From Novosphingobium album (ex Liu et al. 2023) (GTDB taxonomy: Bacteria > Pseudomonadota > Alphaproteobacteria > Sphingomonadales > Sphingomonadaceae), in the NCBI RefSeq assembly GCF_029076845.1, contig NZ_JARESE010000047.1, forward strand, positions 62,001-126,000: 64,000 nucleotides of DNA, read 5' to 3'. The position numbers were made by a program, and so were the translations under genes. Below are positions 43,752 to 53,065 of this stretch, in pieces (within the stretch, counting starts at the first letter, position 1; each line of letters opens with the position of its first letter). The notes below the pieces were generated by a model. That model had not been told where the DNA came from, did not search any database, and worked only from the letters and a program-made list of their open reading frames with translations.

Positions 43752-44770
43752 TGCCTCTATTCCGCTCGATCGTGGCTGCCTTGCTGCTGGCTCTCGGCAC
43801 TCTCGTTGTGCCGCAGGCCGCCCAGGCGGCAGGCCCGACCTGCAACGGCAAGTTCGTCAATCCGATCACGGACGTCTGCTGGTCTTGTCTCTTCCCGCTA
43901 TCGGTGGGGGGCCTCAAGATCTGGCCGAGCGGGCGCCCCGACACCAATAACCCGGCATCTCCGATCTGTGCGTGCGCGGATCCCCTGCCGCGCATCGGCA
44001 TCTCGGTCGGTTTCTGGGAACCCGCACGTCTGGCCGACGTGACGATGAAGCCGTGGTGTTTCCCTAACCTCGGCGGCATGCGCATCGCTCCCGGCTTCGA
44101 CATCGGCCAGGGCTACCTCGCAGGCCCATCGATGGTGGGCGGTCGGTCCCAGAGCACCGCGAAATGGCACGTGCACTGGTACGTTTATCCGCTCCTGTAC
44201 TGGATGGAGATCCTCACCGATTTCGTCTGCTTCGAGCAGGCCTCGTTCGACATCGCCTATATGACCGAGGTCGACCCGCTGTGGCAGGACGATTCCCTCG
44301 CGGCGCTGATCAACCCCGAGGCGATCGTCTTCGCCAATCCGATCGCGCAGGTCGCCTGCGCCGGCGACTGCATCGCCGGCACGGTCCACCTTCCCCTCGA
44401 TCCGCTGTTCTGGTGCGCGGGCTGCCAGGGCAGCATGTATCCGCTTAACGGCAACATCCCGTCCTCGATCGGGCATGTCCAGTCCTCGCGGCTCGCGCTG
44501 TCGCGCTTCGCCTACAAGATGCATCGCCAGGCGCTTGCCTGGGGCACGATGGGCTCGGCCGGTCTGTGCAAGAAGTACCTGATGCCGATCATGCGCAAGC
44601 AGCAATATCGGTTTCAGATGACCAACCCGATCCCGACGGTGAACGGGCGCTTTGCCTGCTCGGCGATCGGGGCCTCGACCATGCCGCCCGACGCGGGCCG
44701 CGCCTATCCCGCCGGCGGCGAGGATATGGGCTACCTCGTCTGGCGCAAGCGCAACTGCTGCGTGCTTTAG
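43751..44770 (+). CDS. traU: Conjugative transfer protein TraU
   Basis: Periplasmic Cys-rich protein needed for DNA transfer in F-type systems. The 339-residue protein has a signal peptide ending AAQAAG, then many cysteines (GPTCNGKF, DVCWSCLFP, ICACADP, KPWCFPN, FVCFEQ, ACAGDCIAG, WCAGCQG, RNCCVL), the hallmark of TraU. ATG at 43751 has GGAGGG six bases upstream; a GTG three bases earlier is also possible. The cysteine pairs are probably closed by the DsbC-like protein. Confidence 0.95.
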   Translation: MPLFRSIVAALLLALGTLVVPQAAQAAGPTCNGKFVNPITDVCWSCLFPLSVGGLKIWPSGRPDTNNPASPICACADPLPRIGISVGFWEPARLADVTMKPWCFPNLGGMRIAPGFDIGQGYLAGPSMVGGRSQSTAKWHVHWYVYPLLYWMEILTDFVCFEQASFDIAYMTEVDPLWQDDSLAALINPEAIVFANPIAQVACAGDCIAGTVHLPLDPLFWCAGCQGSMYPLNGNIPSSIGHVQSSRLALSRFAYKMHRQALAWGTMGSAGLCKKYLMPIMRKQQYRFQMTNPIPTVNGRFACSAIGASTMPPDAGRAYPAGGEDMGYLVWRKRNCCVL

Positions 44771-44780
44771 GAGAGCTGGG

Positions 44781-45527
44781 ATGCGACTTCTCGCCTGGAG
44801 CTCGGCCGGCATCATCGCCCTCGCCAGCGTATCGGTTCTCCTCGCCCAGACGATCGACGGACTGGATGTGCAGGCGATCAAGCAGCGCTCCGCCGATCTG
44901 CAGGCGGAAGCCCAAGCATTTGTCGACCAGGTGAAGGATCGCGGCGACGCCTTGCGCGAAGATGCGAGCACCGTTCGCGAGCATGGCATGGAGAACATGC
45001 AGCGGGTCGCGACCACGGACCTTCCCAAGGGTCCGGCGGGCCCGATCGATTTCGATGAGATCGTGCAGGGCGCTGCGTCCAACGCGACCGCCGGTGGCGG
45101 GGAGGCGCCACAACTCATCGCTTTCGCCAGCCTGTCCATGCCACCCAAGGCGCTGCGGCAGCTCATCCAGGATACGGCACGCGCGGGCGGTGTGGTGGTC
45201 TTTCGCGGCTTCCCGAACAATTCGATGAAGGAGTTTTCGCAAGCTCTGGGCAAGATCGTCGAACGCCAGGACGACTTCGCCAACATCGGTATCGACCCGC
45301 GCCTTTTTCGCGCGTTCGACGTCCAGGTGGTCCCCACCTACGTTGCCGTCTCCTCGGATTTCGACCTGTGCGCGGGCTTTTCGTGCCGCACCAAGGTTCC
45401 GCCGCATGATCGAATGATCGGCAACGTCACCGTCGAATATGCGCTCAGCTCTTTCGCGGATGGTAATGGGCCGGGCGCGCGGGTCGCGGCCGTCGGTCTT
45501 GCCAATCTCCGGAAGCCAGCGCGGTGA
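44781..45527 (+). CDS. trbC: F-type pilus assembly protein TrbC
   Basis: Periplasmic pilus-assembly protein that works with TraW. The 248-residue protein has a signal-like N-terminal helix (residues ~3-22), a helical coiled region, and the TrbC core (PQLIAFASLSMPPKALRQLI and VPTYVAVSSDF), a thioredoxin-related fold. AGGAG lies a few bases before the ATG, and the stop overlaps traN by four bases (GTGA). Confidence 0.9.
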   Translation: MRLLAWSSAGIIALASVSVLLAQTIDGLDVQAIKQRSADLQAEAQAFVDQVKDRGDALREDASTVREHGMENMQRVATTDLPKGPAGPIDFDEIVQGAASNATAGGGEAPQLIAFASLSMPPKALRQLIQDTARAGGVVVFRGFPNNSMKEFSQALGKIVERQDDFANIGIDPRLFRAFDVQVVPTYVAVSSDFDLCAGFSCRTKVPPHDRMIGNVTVEYALSSFADGNGPGARVAAVGLANLRKPAR

Positions 45528-47389
45528 AGCTGCTGGCTGCCCTTGCTGCGGTTCTTGCGCTGTTCGCGCTGGCCGCGCCGGCGGCGGCTCAGATGACCGT
45601 CGAAGAAGCGCGCGAGGCGGGAAGGGCAATGGGCAACGAAAAGCGGCAGGATAGTACCCTGGTGCCCACCGACAATGCCCGCGCTGAAGCCGTTCCCGGA
45701 TATGCGGGAACCTCGCTTCCCGAGGGCGCCTATTTTGGCGATCCGGAACGGCTCGAGGCTGCCGGGCAGGCTGCCAAATCGGCGAACGAGCAGTATCGGA
45801 TCACCACCGACGCCGACGGGAGCCGGCCGACCTTCAGCAACGCCGAGATCCTCGCAACGACATCGCGCGCGACGTCGGTCGAGAACGATCCATCGACCTT
45901 CCTCGCGGGGGAGGAGATGAGCGGCACGTCCGGCACCTGTACGCCGTTGCCCCCGCCGGCCGGCAGCGACGGCTACTACGAGACCAGCTGCAACACCGGT
46001 AGCAAGGTCACGACCGAGAACCGCACCTGTTCTGTCAGTCTCGATGTGCGTGCCGAGACGCGAACGATCTACACCTATTACGCTGGCCGGCTCAGCATCA
46101 TGCCGGAGGATGGCGGCCCTTATCCCGCCCGTGCTGCTTTTGACGACGAGATCGCGTCCGGCGTTTGCTGGGAAAGCCGCCCGATCGACTATTGCGACAA
46201 CATGAGCGCCTACGGCTACACGGCGGCGGATACTTGCAAGAGCCTTGGTCACACCGCCGTCGAGGTCAAATGTACGGCCGAAGCCCTGGGGATTACGCCG
46301 GGCGCTTATCATCCGGGCTATGTGCTCGCGACCGGGCAATATTGGCTGTCTCGGGTCGACGAGCCCACGGTCACCACCGTTTCGCGCAACGAAGGGCTTT
46401 GCGCGCCGCTCGCCGGGGATTCGATGTGCACGCTCACGAGTGAGGTCTGCACGTCGAGCGATCCCGTGACGCGGATCGTCGACGGCGTGCCCGTCACCCA
46501 GCCATGCTGGGCGTGGGAGCGCAGCTACGAGTGCAACCGGATCTCGACCGGCCACAACGACTGCGGGACCCTCGAGGCCAACGGCAGCTGCACCTACACG
46601 CGGACCGAATGCCTCGACGACGATCCCGGTGGTTCCTGCCTGGTCGAAGAGCGCATCTATCGCTGCCGGACGCCAGGCGGAACGGTGGCCGAAGCCTCTC
46701 AATATATCTGCGGCAACGATGTCTACTGTATCAACGGTGACTGCGAGCCGATCGTCCGTGAGGCGTCGACCGAGTTCAAGGATGCACTCGTCGCGCTCCA
46801 TTCGATCGACCAGGCGGGCAAGGAGTTCGACGAGTCCAATTTCACCGTGTTCAGCGGGGACAGGGAGACGTGCCACAAGCCCGTCTTCGGCCTCATCAAC
46901 TGCTGCGCGGGCAAGGTTTCGGGGGTTCTGACAGTCGGTGCCGGCGCGGCAGCCCTGGCGGGTGGTCCCGCCGCGATCGCGGCGCTCGCAACGCCGTTCC
47001 TCGCGCTCTTCGCCTGCTCGCAGAACGAGATGAAGCTCGACATCCGGGACCGCATGGGATTCTGCCACAAGGTCGGGACCTATTGCTCGTCGAGCTTCCT
47101 CGGCATCTGCAAGACCAAGCGCACGGCCTATTGCTGCTTCGAGAGTAAGCTCAGCCGCATCCTTCAGGAACAGGGCCGCATCCAGCTCGGCAAGCCCTGG
47201 GGAGCGCCCAAGCGCGAGCAGTGCCAAGGCTTCACCATAGACGAGTTCGCCCGGCTCGACCTGTCGCTCATGGATTTCACCGAGGTCTACGCGGAGTTCG
47301 TGGACGCCGCGCGCCTGCCCGACGAGGTCGAAACGATCGCCCAGATCCAACAGAAGATTCAGGACTACTATGACCTTCACGGCAAATGA
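45524..47389 (+). CDS. traN: Mating-pair stabilisation protein TraN
   Basis: Outer-membrane protein that helps select and hold the recipient cell. The 621-residue protein has a signal peptide (ending AAAQMT) and a very cysteine-rich central and C-terminal part (such as CTPLPPP, SCNTGSK, NCCAGK, CCFESK), as in TraN of F and R plasmids. TraN variability sets recipient preference, and this sequence is only recognised by plan and cysteines. GTG start overlaps trbC. Confidence 0.93.
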   Translation: MKLLAALAAVLALFALAAPAAAQMTVEEAREAGRAMGNEKRQDSTLVPTDNARAEAVPGYAGTSLPEGAYFGDPERLEAAGQAAKSANEQYRITTDADGSRPTFSNAEILATTSRATSVENDPSTFLAGEEMSGTSGTCTPLPPPAGSDGYYETSCNTGSKVTTENRTCSVSLDVRAETRTIYTYYAGRLSIMPEDGGPYPARAAFDDEIASGVCWESRPIDYCDNMSAYGYTAADTCKSLGHTAVEVKCTAEALGITPGAYHPGYVLATGQYWLSRVDEPTVTTVSRNEGLCAPLAGDSMCTLTSEVCTSSDPVTRIVDGVPVTQPCWAWERSYECNRISTGHNDCGTLEANGSCTYTRTECLDDDPGGSCLVEERIYRCRTPGGTVAEASQYICGNDVYCINGDCEPIVREASTEFKDALVALHSIDQAGKEFDESNFTVFSGDRETCHKPVFGLINCCAGKVSGVLTVGAGAAALAGGPAAIAALATPFLALFACSQNEMKLDIRDRMGFCHKVGTYCSSSFLGICKTKRTAYCCFESKLSRILQEQGRIQLGKPWGAPKREQCQGFTIDEFARLDLSLMDFTEVYAEFVDAARLPDEVETIAQIQQKIQDYYDLHGK

Positions 47390-47549
47390 TCCTCGCGCGA
47401 GCTGGCGCCAGAGCGACAATTCGCCGGTCAATCCTCGCGGCCTTCCCAGCACGCTCGGCGCAGCCTCGAGCGCGCCGCCTCATCCCTCCCATTCCCTTCC
47501 GCGCTTCTCCTCCGAGCCGCGGAAAGACCTGCGGAAAGGTGGTTCTATC

Positions 47550-48371
47550 ATGGCTCGCTTTGCATTGCTGTTCGCTGCGATCCTGACCCTGGCTGGAGTT
47601 GGAACACCCGTCGCTGCGCAGTCGGTCGGCCCCGCTGATGATGGGGTCGAACGGTCCGGCGGCACCGACGATTTCTACTGCGGGGAACGCAAGCTCGGGC
47701 AGTGGTTCTATTGCGCGAAGCCCAGACCAAAGGAGAGCGGAGCGCAGCCAGCACCGCCTCAGAAATCGGCCGTCGAGCGCATGAGCGTGATCACCCGGCA
47801 GCTCGATGAGCTGAAGGCGCGTGCGATCCTCGATCCGAGCGAAGAGAACGTGATCGCCTATGTCCGCTTCCAGCGCGAACAGCTCGACCGCGCTTCGACC
47901 TTCTCGGATACATGGCAGCGGGCTTTGTGGCAGAACCCGGATCTCGATTACACGCTGCAGCGACCGGTCTCCACGGTTGGCAAGCGCGCCTGGCTCGACA
48001 ACCGCAAAGCGGACCGCGATGCGGTCCTGACCAATCTAGGCCAGCGCTACGGCCTGTTCTACTTCTTCGCCCAGAGCTGCGGCGCCTGCGAGCTGTTTTC
48101 GCCGATCCTGCGGTCCGTTGCGGACAGCCACCGCATGGCGGTGATGGCCGTGTCGATGGATGGCGGACCGAGCCGTGACTTCCCGAACTATATGGTCGAC
48201 GCGGGACAGCGCGCGCGCATGGGAATTCCCGGCAACGAGACGCCGGCGCTCGTGCTGTTCGATACCGCGACGAAGCGCACGATTCCGGTCGGCTACGGCA
48301 TTCTGAGCGCGGATGAGATCATGGATCGGATCTTCGCGCTCACCAACACCAAGGTGGGGAGCGACTACTGA
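47550..48371 (+). CDS. traF: Conjugative transfer protein TraF
   Basis: Periplasmic thioredoxin-like protein required for pilus assembly. The 273-residue protein has a signal peptide ending AAQSV, a helical domain, and a C-terminal thioredoxin-like domain with CGAC near residue 178 (F TraF lacks this active-site pair, so this form may be catalytic). AAAGGTGG lies before the ATG at 47550. The frame is open 60 codons upstream from an ATG at 47370, but that part is Pro/Ser-rich and overlaps traN, so it is left out. Confidence 0.9.
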   Translation: MARFALLFAAILTLAGVGTPVAAQSVGPADDGVERSGGTDDFYCGERKLGQWFYCAKPRPKESGAQPAPPQKSAVERMSVITRQLDELKARAILDPSEENVIAYVRFQREQLDRASTFSDTWQRALWQNPDLDYTLQRPVSTVGKRAWLDNRKADRDAVLTNLGQRYGLFYFFAQSCGACELFSPILRSVADSHRMAVMAVSMDGGPSRDFPNYMVDAGQRARMGIPGNETPALVLFDTATKRTIPVGYGILSADEIMDRIFALTNTKVGSDY

Positions 48372-49837
48372 TGGGACAGCTTCGTCGAACGGGCGCATGG
48401 CGCCGGCTCCTCCGCGGCACGGCAGGGTGGGTCGCTATGCTCGCCGTCGCCAACCTCGCCGTCACCAGCACGGCGAACGCCGACGTCGCCTCCGAGATGA
48501 ACAATTTCTTTTCGGACGCCGGCGGCGCGGCCAACGTGACGGGTCCATCGGCCTTCCAGGGTCAGTCTGCGGGCTACTACTCGCTCGGCAATATCTGGAC
48601 GCGCTTTCCGCAGAAGAGCGTGCAGCCGTTCAACCTTCAGCTACCGAGCGCGCGTGCCGGTTGTGGCGGCATCGATCTGTTCAGCGGCAGCTTCTCGTTC
48701 ATCAACGCCTCCGAGATCATCGCGATGCTGAAGGCGACGGCCAACAATGCCTTGGGCTTCGCGTTCAAGCTCGCGATCGATTCCGTCTCGCCGGAGATCG
48801 GCAAGGTCATGGACGAGTTCAGCCAGAAGGCGCAGTTGCTCAACCAGATGAACATCTCTAGCTGTGAGACCGCCCAGGCGCTCGTCGGCGGAATCTGGCC
48901 GCAGATGGAAACGACGCGTGCGACCATCTGCGAAGCGGTCGGCAACAGCCAGGGCGTCTTCTCGGATTGGGCGGCGGCGCGGCAGGGCTGCAACAACGGC
49001 AACCGCCGGGATTCGACGATCGCGGGGAATACTGATGCGTCGATGAAGGACCAGCTCGTCGGAGAGCCCCACAACTACACCTGGGAAGCGCTCAGGAAGT
49101 CGGCGAAATTCGGCGCGTTCGACCAGAACTTCTCGGAATATATCATGACGCTCGTAGGGACCGTCGTGACGACGCCCTCGACCGATCCCACCGTCGGCGG
49201 CAAGGTCGTCATGTACGGACCGGCCGAGGATGCGGTGGTCACCGCGCTGCTCGACGGCACGGCCGATGCGCCGCCAGTGAGGATCCTGCGCTGCAACGAC
49301 GAGAACTGCTACGACATCGGCGAGCAGACGCTCTCGGTGCCGGCCTCGGCGGCGCTGCGGCCGCGGATCGAGACTATGATTCAGTCGATGAGCGACAAGA
49401 TCCGCTCGGATACGCCGCTCAATGCGGCCGAGAAGCAACTGCTCAATCTGGCGACAGTGCCGATCTACAAGATCCTCGCCGTCCATGCCTTTGCCCACTA
49501 TTCTCTGACGCAGGGCGAAATCCAATCGCTGGCCGAGATCGTCGCCGTCGATCTGCTGGCTGCCATGATCGAGAACATGCTGGACCGGGTCGAGCAGGCA
49601 AAGGTCCACTACCAGACCTTCGACCAGGAAACGGCGACGCAGTGGCGGCAGCAGATTACCGCGACCCGCGCGAAATTCGGCCAGCGCGACGTGCAGCTGA
49701 AGAACAAGCTGCAGACGATCATGCAGGTCATCAATCGCAGCATGATGCTGGAATCGACGCTGCAGAACTCGATGACGCCGGGCATGGCCGCCGCGCTTAA
49801 TTTCTCGCGCGGTCTCAACGCTCAGGGGCTGAACTAG
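48371..49837 (+). CDS. traH: Conjugative pilus assembly protein TraH
   Basis: Outer-membrane-associated protein needed for pilus extension and mating. The 488-residue protein has a signal-like N-terminus and the TraH pattern GCGGIDLFSGSFSFINASEI (about residue 97; shown as RAGCGGIDLF in the sequence), then a helical body. It overlaps the traF stop by one base. Confidence 0.95.
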   Translation: MGQLRRTGAWRRLLRGTAGWVAMLAVANLAVTSTANADVASEMNNFFSDAGGAANVTGPSAFQGQSAGYYSLGNIWTRFPQKSVQPFNLQLPSARAGCGGIDLFSGSFSFINASEIIAMLKATANNALGFAFKLAIDSVSPEIGKVMDEFSQKAQLLNQMNISSCETAQALVGGIWPQMETTRATICEAVGNSQGVFSDWAAARQGCNNGNRRDSTIAGNTDASMKDQLVGEPHNYTWEALRKSAKFGAFDQNFSEYIMTLVGTVVTTPSTDPTVGGKVVMYGPAEDAVVTALLDGTADAPPVRILRCNDENCYDIGEQTLSVPASAALRPRIETMIQSMSDKIRSDTPLNAAEKQLLNLATVPIYKILAVHAFAHYSLTQGEIQSLAEIVAVDLLAAMIENMLDRVEQAKVHYQTFDQETATQWRQQITATRAKFGQRDVQLKNKLQTIMQVINRSMMLESTLQNSMTPGMAAALNFSRGLNAQGLN

Positions 49838-49853
49838 GCACGGGGGCAGACCG

Positions 49854-52664
49854 ATGCTTGAGGTCTTTACGGTTGGCGGCGGCGAGTATCTCGTAAACAT
49901 CTTCAACGCGGTGGCGGCCTGGTCCGGCGGCGGAGGCTATCGTTCGCTCATCCGCGTCGTCATGGTGATGGGCCTCATCTACTCGCTGCTCGTGGTGGCC
50001 TTCACGCTCAACTACAAGGCGTGGATGAACTGGTTCCTGCAGGCGACTGCGATCTACCTTTGCCTGATGGTACCTACGGTCGACATCAAGGTCACCGATC
50101 GGCTGAATCCGAACCTCGCGCCCGCGACGGTTGACAATGTGCCGATGGGCCTCGGCATTCTCGCGAGCTTCACGACACAGGTCGGCGACTGGCTGACGCG
50201 GACCGCCGAGACCGTTTTCGTCATGCCGAGCGAACTCAACTATTCGACCAACGGCATGGTTTATGGCGCGCGCCTGTTCGATGCCACACGCAATTTCATC
50301 ATTCGTGACGCCGAGTTCTCGACGAACCTGGAAAACCATTTCAAGAACTGCCTGTTCGGCGACGTCATGCTTTATCAAAAGTCGCTCACCAACCTCGCCA
50401 AGGCGACCGATCTGTGGGCAGCGATCGGGCCGGGCGCGGAGGCTCGATCGCAGGAGTGGCTCGAGCGCCAGGGCGACGGGACGGTCAACAGCTACATCAT
50501 TACCTGCCGCCAGGCCTATCAGGCGCTTGATGCGCAATGGGGACCGATGATCGAGGCCAGCACGCCGCTCTGGGGGAAGGAGGCCTATCCCAAGCTGAGC
50601 AACGCACTCGCAGGCGACAAGCTCAAGCACGACGTGCCGATCATCAGTGCGGCGTTCACGGGTGCGAGCAGCAGCTATGCGGAAGTGATGCGACAGAATA
50701 CTGCGATCAACGCTTTCATGCAGGCGAGGAACAGCATGGCGGGCGGCACCGGCGCGGCCGCGATCGATACCTTCGCGCAGACCCGCGCGGACATGCAGGC
50801 GCGCAACACCTACAATTCGATCGCGCAGCAGGCGATGGCCTGGGTGCCGATCCTCAACATCGTCCTGACCGTGGTCTTCTTCGCGATGTTCCCGGTCATC
50901 TTCCCGCTCTTCCTTATGCCGCAGACGGGTTTGAGCTCGCTCAAGGGCTATACGATGGGGTTCTTCTATCTTGCCGCATGGGGTCCGCTCTACGTCATCC
51001 TCCACATGATCTGCATGACGCGCGCGACCTCGGCGGCGACTGGGGTCGCCGGTGGTGGTGTTACGCTCGCAAGCTATGCGGGGATCGGCGCCGTCAACGG
51101 GGAGACCGCGACGATCGCAGGCTTCATGCTGATGAGCGTGCCGTTTCTCGCTGCCGGCCTCGCGCGCGGCGCGATGTCGATCGCAGGGCATTCCATGTCG
51201 ATGTTGGCGCCGGCACAGAACGCCGCCGAAGCCGCCGCGCTGGAACAGACAACGGGCAACTATTCCTACGGCAATGTGAGCTGGGCGAATTCGACCGGCA
51301 ACATGCGGCAGGCGGACCAATGGTCCACGGCGCCGACCTATATGGGCGGCGGGGCGAGCTTTGGCTGGCGCCAGGATAACGGCGCGATGGTGACGGGTTT
51401 CGGCAACGGACAGGAGGTTTTTGACACATCGGCTGCGATTTCGCGGCTCGGATTCACGCCGACGATGACGACGGGCTCCGTCGCGGAATGGCGCGAGATG
51501 GCGAGTGAGGCGCACCGGCAGTCGCAGGCCTATGAGAATGCCGCCAATGAAATCCTGACCGCGACGCACGCAAACCGAAGCGCTTTCGGCACTTCGACCG
51601 AGCGGTCGTCGGGCTGGGATTCGAGCAGTGGCAGTCAGGCCAACACATCCGTCGAGCAGTTTGACAGACGGACCGGGAGCAGCTCGCAGGGATTGGAAGA
51701 GCGAAACACGGTTTCACAAGGGCAGCGCATATCTCAGGGTCACGACCGTCAGGCGCAGACCAACGATCAGATTTCCGGATCTGTCACGGCAGGCACGGGT
51801 GGACGTCAGGGTGCAGCTCGGACGGGTGGTCGCAGCGGACCTTTGGGTCGGCTCCCGACCATCGGCGGCAGCGTCTCGAAGACCGGCAGTCAGATCGACT
51901 CGCTTCGCCATGGGACGGACGAAACTCGAGGAAGCGACAGCGCCAACACGTCGTCGAGCGGTGTGCGGGATGAGCACGCCAGCGGCACGGGTGCGTCGAT
52001 GTCCGACGGGACCTATTCGCGCAGCGGAAGTTTCAGCCGGGCGTCTGCCACGTCCTCCGCGTCGTCGAGCACGGAAGACTCGCTGGCGCTGGCGAAGTCC
52101 TATTCGGAAACCGCCCGTCGCCTCGAGGAGCTCTCCCAGCAGCTATCTCGCGATGCCAGCTATGCAGAGACGCATGGCATGCAGCTCAGCGAGAATCTGA
52201 GCCAGGACCTCGCCCAATGGTATCGCCGCCAGCAGGTCGAGAATCCCGGCCTCGATGCACCCGAGCTTTGGGCGACTGACCTCACCGACCAGCAGCGGAT
52301 TGTCCGGCAGGAAATGATCACGCGCTGGGTACACGATAAGCAGGATGGCATCCGGGCGGAGATCGCCGGTCGGCTGCACGACCCAGATCTTGTCGATGTG
52401 AGCCGACCGGGTGTCTCGAATGTGGCGGATGTGAGGGCATCCTACCGGCCACATGGACCCGGACGTTTGCCCGCCGGACCTGGTCGTCGCGAGGATGTGG
52501 GCGCTGCCGCTATCATCGAGGCCGGCAAAGCCGAAATGGGAGGGGATCGTGCGGCGGCGCAGACAATGCGGGGTCAGCGGGTTCAGGGGGCCGCCGATCT
52601 TGAGCAGGAAGTGAACCGCGATCATGGCCGCGGCTTCTTCCAGGATCCCAAGCTTCGGGAATAG
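49854..52664 (+). CDS. traG: Mating-pair stabilisation / pilus protein TraG
   Basis: Large inner-membrane protein: the N-terminal part serves pilus assembly (VirB6-like) and the C-terminal periplasmic part stabilises mating pairs and entry exclusion. The 936-residue protein has hydrophobic helices near residues 20-80 and 340-450, and a long Ser/Gly/Thr-rich C-terminal domain from about residue 550 onwards. Length is close to F TraG (938). It ends the operon two bases from a convergent small gene. Confidence 0.94.
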   Translation: MLEVFTVGGGEYLVNIFNAVAAWSGGGGYRSLIRVVMVMGLIYSLLVVAFTLNYKAWMNWFLQATAIYLCLMVPTVDIKVTDRLNPNLAPATVDNVPMGLGILASFTTQVGDWLTRTAETVFVMPSELNYSTNGMVYGARLFDATRNFIIRDAEFSTNLENHFKNCLFGDVMLYQKSLTNLAKATDLWAAIGPGAEARSQEWLERQGDGTVNSYIITCRQAYQALDAQWGPMIEASTPLWGKEAYPKLSNALAGDKLKHDVPIISAAFTGASSSYAEVMRQNTAINAFMQARNSMAGGTGAAAIDTFAQTRADMQARNTYNSIAQQAMAWVPILNIVLTVVFFAMFPVIFPLFLMPQTGLSSLKGYTMGFFYLAAWGPLYVILHMICMTRATSAATGVAGGGVTLASYAGIGAVNGETATIAGFMLMSVPFLAAGLARGAMSIAGHSMSMLAPAQNAAEAAALEQTTGNYSYGNVSWANSTGNMRQADQWSTAPTYMGGGASFGWRQDNGAMVTGFGNGQEVFDTSAAISRLGFTPTMTTGSVAEWREMASEAHRQSQAYENAANEILTATHANRSAFGTSTERSSGWDSSSGSQANTSVEQFDRRTGSSSQGLEERNTVSQGQRISQGHDRQAQTNDQISGSVTAGTGGRQGAARTGGRSGPLGRLPTIGGSVSKTGSQIDSLRHGTDETRGSDSANTSSSGVRDEHASGTGASMSDGTYSRSGSFSRASATSSASSSTEDSLALAKSYSETARRLEELSQQLSRDASYAETHGMQLSENLSQDLAQWYRRQQVENPGLDAPELWATDLTDQQRIVRQEMITRWVHDKQDGIRAEIAGRLHDPDLVDVSRPGVSNVADVRASYRPHGPGRLPAGPGRREDVGAAAIIEAGKAEMGGDRAAAQTMRGQRVQGAADLEQEVNRDHGRGFFQDPKLRE

Positions 52665-52666
52665 GA

Positions 52667-52876
52667 TCAGAGGAAGTAGAACATTGCTCCGACGAAGCCT
52701 GCCAACAAAGCATAGGCAAGGGCATAGCCGATGAGACCGCCGCGCGTCGGGTTGCCGTTTTCATCGGTGATCATCTCGATTTCAGGGACTTCCTCCTCGA
52801 CGACGCCGTAGGTCGCACCGCCAGGAAGATCCTTGGTGAGATTGTAGGTATTGAGGTCGAACTTAACGATCCGCAT
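52667..52876 (-). CDS. Small membrane-anchored protein after traG
   Basis: Not recognised. A 69-residue protein with a polar N-terminal part (VEEEVPEIEMITDENGNPTR) and one C-terminal helix (LIGYALAYALLAGFVGAMFYFL). GGAG is six bases before the ATG. It runs towards traG and ends two bases from it, suggesting a gene of the same element with its own promoter. Its role is unknown. Confidence 0.6.
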   Translation of the reverse strand: MRIVKFDLNTYNLTKDLPGGATYGVVEEEVPEIEMITDENGNPTRGGLIGYALAYALLAGFVGAMFYFL

Positions 52877-53065
52877 TGCGAACTCCTACAGGTATAAGGA
52901 TAGCCGGTTCGAGCTTGTTTCGCAATGGATTGAGGTCATTTCTTGACGCGTGATCAACGCGCTGCTCGTAGTATTTGATCCTGGAATGAGACATTTTTGG
53001 TCTGCGGAAGCATGCCGATAACGAACGACCGGCATCCGATTTCGGACGCCGCACTCAATCCCGCT

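Noticed and set aside
45338..47452. Minus-strand frame of 704 codons opposite traN
   Set aside because: Shadow of TraN; no ribosome site or domain.
47370..47549. Longer start for traF at 47370
   Set aside because: The extra 60 residues are Pro/Ser-rich, precede the signal peptide and overlap traN; the ATG at 47550 has a good ribosome site.
49815..51569. Minus-strand frame of 584 codons opposite traG
   Set aside because: Shadow of TraG; His/Arg-rich composition.
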